From the NCBI GenBank assembly GCA_001799715.1, contig MGTZ01000045.1:1-32056 (forward strand): DNA of 32,056 nucleotides, read 5' to 3'. The notes under the pieces were generated by a model. It worked only from the letters and a program-made list of their open reading frames with translations, was not told where the DNA came from and ran no database searches. This document shows, piece by piece, positions 8,101-14,927 of this stretch. Every line of letters begins with the position of its first letter. Position 1 is the first letter of the stretch. Source of the DNA: Elusimicrobia bacterium GWB2_63_16. Lineage in GTDB: Bacteria > Elusimicrobiota > Elusimicrobia > Elusimicrobiales > UBA9959. The position numbers and the translations under genes are program-made.

Positions 8101-10475
8101 ATCAGTTCCTTCCGCCAGCAGGCTTTGAGCCTGGCGATATCAGCCGAGAAGAGGCGGCTCCCGCCGTCCGAGACCGAAAGCTCAGGCTCTTCCTTCACAT
8201 GGCCTATCTCGGCCGCCGGCAGGCCTTTCACAAAGCCCAGGAATTCTTTTTCCCTGCCTTTGACCACTTCCAGCGCCAGGCGCGCCGGGCTCTCGCCGAA
8301 CAGCAGCTCTACGGCGGTCAGCCCCCGCTCCCGGGCCGCGGCTGAAAGGTCCAACCTCGCGCCCAGCCCGCCGGAGAAGGCCATCTCGGCCAGCGTCACG
8401 GCCAGGCCGCCCTGCGATACGTCGTGGGCCGCCGCCACGCAGCCGGCCCGCATGGCCCGGGCGATGGCCGCGTAGAGCTTGACCGCGGCTTTCAGGCCCA
8501 GCGCGGCCACGGCGTTGTTGCCGGTATCGGTTATCTCGTTATAGACCGAACCGCCCAGGCCGCGCAGGCTGACACCGGCGAGATAAACCGGGTTGCCGGC
8601 CTCCTTGAAGTTGATGGTTATCGCCCGGCGTACGTCCTCCACCGGGGCCGTGGCGGAGATCAGCAGCGAGAGCGGTATCGGGTATTCCTTACCGTCGGCG
8701 TCCCGCGACTGGTTGTAGAAGCTGTCCTTGCCGGAGATGAAAGGCGCGCCGTAGGCCAGGGACGCGGCGAGGCAGCCCTCGGCGGCCTGCACCAGGTCCC
8801 CCATCACGAGCGGATCGCGCGGGCTGGCGGCGCAGAAGTTGTCCAGGATGGCCGTGCGCGAGACGTCTGCCCCGGCGCACAGCAGGTTGCGCACCGCCTC
8901 GTCCACCGAGTGCAGCGCCATCTGGTAGGGATCGACGCGGCCTACCGCGGGGGCGAAGCCGTGGCCTACAGCGAAGCCGGAGAAATCAGCCAGGTCCAGC
9001 GTGGCGGCCTGCGGCCAGATGACGGCCGCGTCGCCGGGGCCGTCGCCGTACCTGCCCTGCAGCGGCTTGCCCACCGTGCCGCCCTGCACCTCGTGGTCGT
9101 ACTGGGTTATGACGGAATGCCGCGAGCAGACATTGGGGTGGGCGAGCAGCGCCTCCAGCGCTTTGCCCCAGTCCTTCGGGGCGGCCGGGGCTTTGGAATT
9201 TATCGCCACGGCGCGCCGTACGGCCGGCTTCTCGAAATTGGGCACGCCGCCGTGCAGGAAGGCCATCGGCAGGTCCACCACGCTCTCCCGCCCGTGCGTC
9301 ACCAGCAGGCGGCCGTCGCCGGGAAACTCGCCCAGCACGCAGTACTCGCAGTTCTCGGCGTCCAGTATGGCGGCCAGCCGCTTCAGCTTCGCCTTCGGCA
9401 CGGAAAGTATCATGCGCTCCTGGGATTCGGACACCCAGATCTCCCACGGCTCTATGCGGGTATCCTTGAGCAGCGCTTTTTCCAGCCGTACGCGCGCGCC
9501 GGTCTCCGAACCGAGCTCGCCGATGGCCGAAGAGAAGCCTCCGGCGCCGCAGTCGGTCACGGCATTGTAGAGGCCCAGGTCGCGGGCCCGCATCAGCACG
9601 TCCAGGGCCTTCTTCTCGTTTACGGCATGGCCTATCTGCACGGCCGAGGAGGTGGTCTCCTCGTCGATATTTGCCGAGGAGAAGGTGGCTCCGTGTATGC
9701 CGTCGCGGCCGGTGCGGCCGCCTATGGAAACGATCAGGTCTCCGGGGACCACTCGCTTCTCTATCTTGTCCACCGGGATGAGCCCGGCGCAGCCCACGTA
9801 GACCAAAGGGTTGAGCAGGTAGCCGTCGTCGAAGTAGAGGCCGCCGGCCGCCGTCGGGATGCCGATGCGGTTGCCGTAGTCGCGCACCCCTTCCACCACG
9901 CCGCGCATGATGCGCTCCGGGCCCAGGGCGTTCTTGGGCAGCCGGTATTTCCGGTCCAGCCGGCCGAAGCAGAAGGTGTCGGTGTTCAGCACGGGCTTGG
10001 CGCCCAGGCCCACGCCCAGTATGTCGCGGATCACGCCCCCCACGCCGGTCTCGGCGCCGCCGTAAGGCTCTACGGCGCAGGGATGGTTATGCGTCTCGGC
10101 CTTGAAGGCCAGCCCCCACTTGCCGCTCTTGCCGAATTCCACTATGCCGGCGTTGTCGGTGAATACCGAGAGGCACCATTTTTTATTAAGGGTTCTGGTG
10201 GCCTTGACGATGGTCTCTTTGAAAAGGTTTTTATATTTCTTCGTGCGCTTCCCGTCGCGGTAGAGCACCGGGCCTGAGAAGGTCTTGTGCTTGCAGTGCT
10301 CGGACCAGGTCTGGGCTATGGTCTCCAGCTCGCCGCGGGCGGGCTGCCGGCCCATGCGCCTGAACTGGCGCTGCGCCTCGGCCAGCTCCAGGGCGCTGAG
10401 CGACCAGCCGGCGGCGCGGTCCATGGCCTCCAGTTCCTTCGGGGTCAGCGAGTTAAAATTGGAAAGGTCTTTCAT
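8097..10475 (-). CDS. purL: FGAM synthase large subunit without glutaminase domain
   Basis: A 792-residue ATP-dependent synthetase subunit (step 4: FGAR + Gln to FGAM). Motifs include TIAQTWSEHCKHKTFSG, KAETHNHP with HNHP at 129-132, EPYGGAETGVGGVIRDILG, TDCGAGGFSSAIGELG, SGKDSFYNQ and AAHDVSQGGLAVTLAEM. It is somewhat longer than the small PurL of B. subtilis. The basic segment RDGKRTKKYKNLFKETI before the first catalytic motif resembles, from memory, the roughly 990-residue PurL of Desulfovibrio-like bacteria that carry the PurS-like region fused at the N terminus. Here that region is a separate upstream gene, overlapping by 4 bases (ATGA), with purQ overlapping at the other end. Confidence 0.95.
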   Translation of the reverse strand: MKDLSNFNSLTPKELEAMDRAAGWSLSALELAEAQRQFRRMGRQPARGELETIAQTWSEHCKHKTFSGPVLYRDGKRTKKYKNLFKETIVKATRTLNKKWCLSVFTDNAGIVEFGKSGKWGLAFKAETHNHPCAVEPYGGAETGVGGVIRDILGVGLGAKPVLNTDTFCFGRLDRKYRLPKNALGPERIMRGVVEGVRDYGNRIGIPTAAGGLYFDDGYLLNPLVYVGCAGLIPVDKIEKRVVPGDLIVSIGGRTGRDGIHGATFSSANIDEETTSSAVQIGHAVNEKKALDVLMRARDLGLYNAVTDCGAGGFSSAIGELGSETGARVRLEKALLKDTRIEPWEIWVSESQERMILSVPKAKLKRLAAILDAENCEYCVLGEFPGDGRLLVTHGRESVVDLPMAFLHGGVPNFEKPAVRRAVAINSKAPAAPKDWGKALEALLAHPNVCSRHSVITQYDHEVQGGTVGKPLQGRYGDGPGDAAVIWPQAATLDLADFSGFAVGHGFAPAVGRVDPYQMALHSVDEAVRNLLCAGADVSRTAILDNFCAASPRDPLVMGDLVQAAEGCLAASLAYGAPFISGKDSFYNQSRDADGKEYPIPLSLLISATAPVEDVRRAITINFKEAGNPVYLAGVSLRGLGGSVYNEITDTGNNAVAALGLKAAVKLYAAIARAMRAGCVAAAHDVSQGGLAVTLAEMAFSGGLGARLDLSAAARERGLTAVELLFGESPARLALEVVKGREKEFLGFVKGLPAAEIGHVKEEPELSVSDGGSRLFSADIARLKACWRKELI

Positions 10476-10918
10476 ATTTTCTCTATCCCGAACTTGTTGA
10501 CGGTCTCGTTGACCAGCGTTTTCGCCACGGCGTGCCGGAGCTTCAGCCCGGACTCGCAGGCGACGTAGTAGGCGCGGCCGAACCTGACGGTTTGCGGCTC
10601 CTTGCCCAGCACGTCAGCTACCGCGCCTTTCACGCTCTCGCCCACCACGTCGGTGACTGAGTCTTTCAGCCAGACCTCCACGCGCCAGCCTTTAAGGCCG
10701 GCCCGCGGCCTGGTCAGCGAACAGGTCTCGGTGATCGGGTCCGTCAGCAGGTCGGCGCCCAGGCGGCCGAACTCGGCCCGGCTGAAATCGCCTTCCACCC
10801 GGTACAGCCGCGACAGCCGCGCGGCCTTTACCTTAAGGCCGGCGTGCGCCATGCGGCCGATGAAGCCCGCCTCCTCGTTCCCGGCGTATTTCTCTTTGGT
10901 TCTTATCTCTATGATCAT
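10472..10918 (-). CDS. purS: Double-length PurS (two tandem PurS-like domains)
   Basis: A 148-residue protein about twice the usual PurS length (about 80-85). Residues 1-70 read as one PurS-like unit: MIIEIRTKEKY, a helix, then LYRVEGDFS and LGADLLTDPITE, the last like the LLxNPVIE end of PurS. From about residue 78 is a second unit: WRVEVWLKDSVTDVVGESV, then VRFGRAYYV and a final helix, like the VxLKxxVxDPxG and VRxGK motifs. PurS normally dimerises to link PurQ and PurL; this chain looks like a covalent dimer, as in the N-terminal domain of large PurL. The ATG at 10918 has AGGTG 6 bases upstream; a GTG at 10927 would add three codons. It is immediately upstream of and overlapping purL. Confidence 0.85.
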   Translation of the reverse strand: MIIEIRTKEKYAGNEEAGFIGRMAHAGLKVKAARLSRLYRVEGDFSRAEFGRLGADLLTDPITETCSLTRPRAGLKGWRVEVWLKDSVTDVVGESVKGAVADVLGKEPQTVRFGRAYYVACESGLKLRHAVAKTLVNETVNKFGIEKI

Positions 10919-10951
10919 AGTGAGCACCTGTGTCGAAAAAGCAACTACCGA

Positions 10952-11080
10952 GAGTCGGCAAGGGTATGCCTTCGGAGGGGCCTCGCGTAGGCGAGGCTTG
11001 CGTAAGCGCCGAGCCGGAGCGAAAGAGCGAGGCCACGGTGTGGCCGAGCGTACCCGGAGAAGGCGTACCCTTGTCGGCTC
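10952..11080. repeat. Multi-hairpin intergenic element A (purC-purS gap)
   Basis: Outer arms 10952-10973 and 11059-11080 are 22-base inverted repeats with 19 matches; the three differences are transitions that stay paired as G-U only in a plus-strand RNA. Inside are smaller hairpins: GCCTCG..CGAGGC (about 10980-10997), GCTT-GCGT-AAGC and GGCCAC-GGT-GTGGCC (about 11031-11045). The whole folds like a closed multi-branch. It shares CGCCGAGCCGG (11007-11017) and AGAGCGAGGC (11024-11033) with element B. No coding frame of interest crosses it. It could be a small non-autonomous repeat or a structured leader upstream of purS-L-Q-F-D-M. Confidence 0.6.
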
Positions 11081-11113
11081 CCAGCCTTCACATTCTGCGT
11101 TAATGTTTTAGCC

Positions 11114-11151
11114 ATAAAAAGAAGAAGCCGGGTGGCAATTCACCCGGCTTC
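11114..11151 (-). terminator. Rho-independent terminator after purC
   Basis: A perfect 11-bp stem, GAAGCCGGGTG (11124-11134) and its complement (11141-11151), with a 6-base loop. On the minus strand it is followed by TTCTTTTT. The purC stop codon lies at the loop/stem junction. It splits purE-purC from purS onward, either fully or as partial attenuation. Confidence 0.85.
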
Positions 11152-12009
11152 GGTTATTTTCTGCAGGGCTTCCTCGTATTTTTTGAGGGTGCCCTGCACT
11201 ACTTCTTCGGGCAGCGCCGGCGGCGGGGACTTCTTGTCCCAGCCGCTCCCCTCCAGCCAGTCGCGCACGTACTGCTTGTCGTAGCTGGCGGGGCTGGTCC
11301 CCACCTTGTACCTGGCAGCGTCCCAGAAGCGGGAGGAATCGGGAGTCAGGGCCTCGTCTATCAGGATCAATTCTCCGTCCAGCAGGCCGAACTCGAACTT
11401 GGTGTCGGCCAGTATTATGCCCGCCCGCTCCGCGTGCTGCGCCGCGAATTCATAAAGGGCCAGGCTTTTCTCGCGGATAGTCTCGGCCAGGCCGGGCGGC
11501 AGGGCCGCGGCCATAGTCTCGAAGGTCACGTTCTCGTCATGGCCCTGGTCGGCCTTGGTAGTAGGGGTAAAGATGGGCTCGGGCAGGCGCTGGGCTTCTT
11601 TGAGGCCTGGCGGCAGCGGTATGCCGCAGACGCCGCCCAGCTTCAGGTATTCTTTCCAGCCGGAGCCGGTGATATAGCCGCGCACCACGCATTCGAAGTC
11701 CACGCGGCGGCAGCGGCGCACCAGCATGGCCCGGCCGCGCAGGGATTCCCAGTCGAAACCGGCCGGGGCCGTCACCAGGCGTTTTATTTCTTCTATCTCC
11801 GCGGAAACGATATGGTTCTTTATTATCTGGCCGGTGCGGCCGAACCAGAACAGGCTGATTTTATTAAGGAGGGCGCCCTTGCCGGGGACTGGCGTGGGCA
11901 GGACGAAATCGAAGGCCGAGATCCTATCGGAAGAGACTATAAGGAGATACTTCTCCCCCGCCGCGTACAAGTCGCGCACTTTCCCCTGGTGTATCAACTT
12001 CAGCTCCAT
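11140..12009 (-). CDS. purC: SAICAR synthetase
   Basis: A 289-residue ATP-dependent ligase joining aspartate to CAIR. It shows IHQGKVRDLYAAGEKYLL, VSSDRISAFDFVLPTPVPGKG, LLNKISLFWF, VRRCRRVDFECVVRGYITGSGW and KFEFGLLDGELILIDEALTPDSSRFWD, all typical of the longer, yeast-like PurC form. The ATG at 12009 is preferred over the ATG at 12015 because AAGGAG abuts the latter directly but sits 6 bases from the former. It lies 45 bases downstream of purE and is followed by a strong terminator overlapping its stop. Confidence 0.95.
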   Translation of the reverse strand: MELKLIHQGKVRDLYAAGEKYLLIVSSDRISAFDFVLPTPVPGKGALLNKISLFWFGRTGQIIKNHIVSAEIEEIKRLVTAPAGFDWESLRGRAMLVRRCRRVDFECVVRGYITGSGWKEYLKLGGVCGIPLPPGLKEAQRLPEPIFTPTTKADQGHDENVTFETMAAALPPGLAETIREKSLALYEFAAQHAERAGIILADTKFEFGLLDGELILIDEALTPDSSRFWDAARYKVGTSPASYDKQYVRDWLEGSGWDKKSPPPALPEEVVQGTLKKYEEALQKITEAG

Positions 12010-12054
12010 GCCCATCTCCTTTCGGTAGACCGCCGGTACGCTTGCAGCTGACCG

Positions 12055-12570
12055 CTATTTCATCGTTTCCAGGTACTTCGTGTAACCGAGCTTGCCGAGC
12101 CTGGCGTCCTTGGCCAGCACTTCCTTGCGCATCGTTTCCCGGTAAGCCTTAAATCTGGTCCTGAGGGCCTTCTCCTTGACGGAGAGTATCTGCACGGCCA
12201 GCAGGCCGGCGTTCCTGGCGCCGTTCACGGCCACGGTGGCCACCGGTATGCCGGCCGGCATCTGCACTATGGAAAGCAGGGCGTCCAGGCCGGCCAGCGG
12301 GGTGGCGTTCACCGGTACGCCTATGACGGGCAGCGGGGTGGCGGCGGCCAGCACGCCGGGCAGGTGGGCGGCCCCCCCGGCGGCGGCTATGATCACTCCG
12401 AACCCGTTCTTTTCGGCTGCGGAGACGAAAGCCAGCGCCTCGCGCGTGGTGCGGTGGGCGGAAAGTATCTTTATTTCGAAGGGAACTTTGAACTGTTCGA
12501 GGACCTTGGCGGCGGCCGATAATACTCCCAGGTCGGAATCGCTTCCCATGATGATGGCTGCTTTCAGCAT
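12055..12570 (-). CDS. purE: N5-CAIR mutase, class I PurE
   Basis: A 171-residue PurE. It shows IIMGSDSDLGVL, KILSAHRTT, AAAGGAAHLPGVLAA, LPVIGVPVN and LLSIVQMPAGIPVATVAVN. The GGAAHLPG form is the class I signature (N5-CAIR mutase), not the class II AIR carboxylase form. Class I enzymes normally need PurK to make N5-CAIR, and no purK is present in the window. The ATG at 12570 is chosen since GAGGTG lies about 5 bases upstream; a GTG at 12576 would add two codons. It is the first gene of the purine cluster, transcribed away from the Rrf2 gene. Confidence 0.94.
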   Translation of the reverse strand: MLKAAIIMGSDSDLGVLSAAAKVLEQFKVPFEIKILSAHRTTREALAFVSAAEKNGFGVIIAAAGGAAHLPGVLAAATPLPVIGVPVNATPLAGLDALLSIVQMPAGIPVATVAVNGARNAGLLAVQILSVKEKALRTRFKAYRETMRKEVLAKDARLGKLGYTKYLETMK

Positions 12571-12613
12571 ACGCACCTCTTGACCGGGAAAGTGTAAGTA
12601 TTAAGCCACGGAT

Positions 12614-12642
12614 ATTCTACGATTTAAAATCCCCCGGCACAA
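12614..12642 (-). promoter_or_regulatory. Putative purE promoter
   Basis: On the minus strand TTGTGC (12642-12637), a 17-base spacer and TAGAAT (12619-12614) form a moderate sigma-70-like promoter, with a start expected near 12607 and a leader of about 37 bases before purE. The -35 matches only the TTG half of the consensus. No riboswitch-like fold is evident in the short leader. Confidence 0.4.
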
Positions 12643-12713
12643 ACTTTTTCGATTTCTCCCGTCGTAAGCCCCATAAAACAGCGCAACGCTCTTTTTTTGC
12701 GGCCGACAGGGAC

Positions 12714-12750
12714 TTGACAAAACCGAATTGTAGTGGTATAGTTATACCAC
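12714..12750 (+). promoter_or_regulatory. Promoter and overlapping palindromic operator of the Rrf2-hcp unit
   Basis: TTGACA (12714-12719), an exact 17-base spacer and TATAGT (12737-12742) make a near-consensus promoter. The palindrome GTGGTATAGTTATACCAC (12733-12750, 8-bp arms, GT centre) covers the -10 and the expected start site. A dimeric regulator bound there would block RNA polymerase, which fits autoregulation by the Rrf2 protein encoded 25 bases downstream. Confidence 0.8.
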
Positions 12751-12775
12751 AATACCAGTTAGAACAGGACGACAC

Positions 12776-13180
12776 ATGCAGACCATACTCAAACTTTCGG
12801 AAGCCGCGGCGATAGCCCTGCACGCGGCCGATTACATGGCGCAGCGCCCGGGCCTCCGCTCGGCTCAGGAGATGGCCCAGGCCCTGGGCGTTTCCTACAA
12901 CCATCTTTCCAAGGTGCTGCAGCAGCTTACCAAGGCCGGCCTGGTCAGCCCGGTGCGCGGCCCCAAGGGCGGCTTCGCCCTCTCTCCCGCAGGCAAGAAG
13001 GCCGCGGTGCGCGCGTACATCACCGCCATAGACGGCCCCCCCGCCCTGCACGAATGTCTGATGAAGTCCAAGGTGTGCCGCCACAGGAACTGCCTGTTCG
13101 GCAAATTCCTGCACGAGACCAACAAACGGTTCGAGGCGGTACTGAACGGCAAGATCTCGGAGTTCTCGAAGGGCAAGTGA
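12776..13180 (+). CDS. Rrf2-family Fe-S-type transcriptional regulator
   Basis: A 134-residue Rrf2 protein. A winged helix spans about residues 1-70 (LKLSEAAAIALHAADYMA, then YNHLSKVLQQLTKAGLV and the wing RGPKGGFALS). Three cysteines, Cys94, Cys101 and Cys106, are spaced C-x6-C-x4-C, resembling the cluster-binding region of NsrR and IscR. It most likely senses NO, oxygen or Fe-S status. It is the first gene of a probable operon with hcp, 37 bases downstream, and its promoter carries a palindrome over the -10. By family knowledge, NsrR-like proteins control hcp genes; which ligand this one senses cannot be told from sequence. The ribosome binding site is weak (AGGA, 8 bases away). Confidence 0.92.
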   Translation: MQTILKLSEAAAIALHAADYMAQRPGLRSAQEMAQALGVSYNHLSKVLQQLTKAGLVSPVRGPKGGFALSPAGKKAAVRAYITAIDGPPALHECLMKSKVCRHRNCLFGKFLHETNKRFEAVLNGKISEFSKGK

Positions 13181-13217
13181 CTTTAGGTTAGGATAATATA
13201 ATTAAGGAGATCACAAA

Positions 13218-14861
13218 ATGAGCGACGATATGTTCTGTTACCAGTGCGAGCAGGCGGCGAAAGGCACGGGCTGCACCGTGCAGGGTGTCTGCGGCAAAGA
13301 CCCGGAGACGGCCAAGATGCAGGACCTCCTGCTCTGGCAGGCCAAAGGGATAAGCCAATATGCTCACCGCGCCGCCGCCGCCGGCAAGCGCGACCGCGCC
13401 ATAGACGTGTTCGTGGTGGAGGCCCTGTTCACCACCGTCACCAACGTCAATTTCGACCCCAAGAATATAGCTCAGCAGATACAGAGGGGACAGGAAGTGA
13501 AGGCCAAGGCCCGCGCCCTGGCCGGCAACCCCGCCCTGGGCGGACCGGCGGCCTGGACCGCCCCCTCCGACTATGCGGCCCTGCTGGCCGAAGCCCCCGA
13601 ACGGGGCATAGAGGCCCGCAAGAAGGCCCTCGGCGACGATGCCGCCGGCCTGCAGGAACTGCTGGCCTACGGCCTCAAAGGCATGGCCGCCTACGCGGAC
13701 CACGCGCTCATACTCGGCCAGGAAGACGAGAAGGTCTACGCCTTCATCCACGAGGCGCTGGACTTCCTCACCAAGCCCAACCCCACCGTGGACGAACTCG
13801 TCGGCTACAACATGAAATGCGGCGAGGTGAACCTGCGCGTGATGGAACTGCTGGACAAGGCCAACACCACCGCCTACGGCCACCCCGTCCCCACCCCGGT
13901 GCGCATAAACCCCCTCAAGGGCAAGGCCCTGCTGGTCAGCGGCCACGACCTGAAGGACCTGGAGAACATCCTTAAACTCACCGAAGGCAAGGGCGTCAAC
14001 GTCTATACCCACGGCGAAATGCTGCCCGCCCACGGCTACCCCGGCCTCAAGAAATATAAGCACCTGGCCGGCAACTACGGCGGCGCCTGGCAGGACCAGC
14101 AGAAGGAATTCAACGCCTTCCCCGGCTCCGTGGTAATGACCACCAACTGCATACAGAAGCCGCTGGACGGCTACAAGGCCCGCATCTTCACCACCGGCCT
14201 GGTGGAATGGCCCGGCGTGACTCACCTCAAGAACGGGGACTTCGGCCCGGCCGTGGAAGCCGCGCTGGCGGCCCCCGGTTTCGCCGAGGACGGCGACCCC
14301 AAGACCATTCTGGTGGGCTTCGGCCATAACACCGTGATGGGCGTGGCTGGCACCGTGATAGACGCGGTGAAGGCCGGCAAGCTCAAGCACTTCTTCCTCA
14401 TCGGCGGCTGCGACGGGGCCAAGCCCGGCCGCAACTACTACACCGAGTTCGCCGAACAGGCCCCCAAGGATACCGTAATCCTGACGCTGGCCTGCGGCAA
14501 GTTCCGCTTCAACAAGCAGGAATTCGGCGACATCGGCGGCATCCCCCGCCTGCTCGACATGGGCCAGTGCAACGACGCCTACTCCGCCATACAGGTGGCC
14601 GTGGCGCTGTCCAAGGCCTTCGGCGTGGGCGTCAACGACCTGCCGCTGTCGATGATCCTGAGCTGGTACGAGCAGAAAGCCGTCTGCATCCTGCTGACGC
14701 TGCTGCACCTCGGCATCAAGAACATCCGCCTCGGCCCGACACTGCCGGCCTTCGTGACCCCGGCCGTGCTGAAGGTGCTGGTGGAGAAGTTCAACATCAT
14801 GCCCACCACGACCGCGCAGAAGGACCTGGAAGCCATACTCGGCGCTAAAGCCGGCGCTTAA
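13218..14861 (+). CDS. hcp: Hybrid cluster protein (hydroxylamine / NO reductase), class I
   Basis: A 547-residue cytoplasmic Hcp. The N-terminal cluster motif is C-x2-C-x8-C-x5-C (Cys7, 10, 19, 25), the class I [4Fe-4S] arrangement of anaerobes. All hybrid-cluster ligands expected from Desulfovibrio Hcp are present: His243 (SGHDL), Glu267 (THGEM), Cys311 (TTNCI), Cys398 (GGCDGAKPGRNYY, the persulfide cysteine), Cys426 (LACGK), Cys451 (GQCND), Glu485 and Lys487 (WYEQK). Hcp reduces hydroxylamine in vitro and is regarded as an NO reductase and S-nitrosylase in vivo. AAGGAG lies 8 bases before the ATG, and a TATAAT at 13197-13202 may be a second start site. A strong terminator follows. No hcr reductase is adjacent; the NapH-like protein downstream may replace it. 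Confidence 0.97.
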   Translation: MSDDMFCYQCEQAAKGTGCTVQGVCGKDPETAKMQDLLLWQAKGISQYAHRAAAAGKRDRAIDVFVVEALFTTVTNVNFDPKNIAQQIQRGQEVKAKARALAGNPALGGPAAWTAPSDYAALLAEAPERGIEARKKALGDDAAGLQELLAYGLKGMAAYADHALILGQEDEKVYAFIHEALDFLTKPNPTVDELVGYNMKCGEVNLRVMELLDKANTTAYGHPVPTPVRINPLKGKALLVSGHDLKDLENILKLTEGKGVNVYTHGEMLPAHGYPGLKKYKHLAGNYGGAWQDQQKEFNAFPGSVVMTTNCIQKPLDGYKARIFTTGLVEWPGVTHLKNGDFGPAVEAALAAPGFAEDGDPKTILVGFGHNTVMGVAGTVIDAVKAGKLKHFFLIGGCDGAKPGRNYYTEFAEQAPKDTVILTLACGKFRFNKQEFGDIGGIPRLLDMGQCNDAYSAIQVAVALSKAFGVGVNDLPLSMILSWYEQKAVCILLTLLHLGIKNIRLGPTLPAFVTPAVLKVLVEKFNIMPTTTAQKDLEAILGAKAGA

Positions 14862-14875
14862 CAGCTAGTAAACGG

Positions 14876-14915
14876 GGCGGGACCGGAGAGGAGAGACTCT
14901 GGTCCCGCCCTTTTA
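14876..14915 (+). terminator. Rho-independent terminator after hcp
   Basis: GGGCGGGACC (14876-14885) pairs perfectly with GGTCCCGCCC (14902-14911), with a purine-rich 16-base loop, followed by TTTTAT. The next gene begins only 12 bases later, so read-through may supply its transcription. Confidence 0.85.
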
Positions 14916-14927
14916 TCACCTGCCGAT

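Noticed and set aside
8424-10277. Long plus-strand open frame of 617 codons opposite purL
   Set aside because: It is the antisense shadow of a high-G+C gene: no ribosome binding site, low-complexity Gly/Ala/Val/Arg-rich translation and no family motif, while the minus strand encodes clear PurL.
10930-11110. PRPP, ppGpp or purine riboswitch upstream of purS
   Set aside because: I could not find the conserved core of a known purine-related riboswitch; the long inverted arms and GC hairpins do not match. It is kept as an unassigned folded element.
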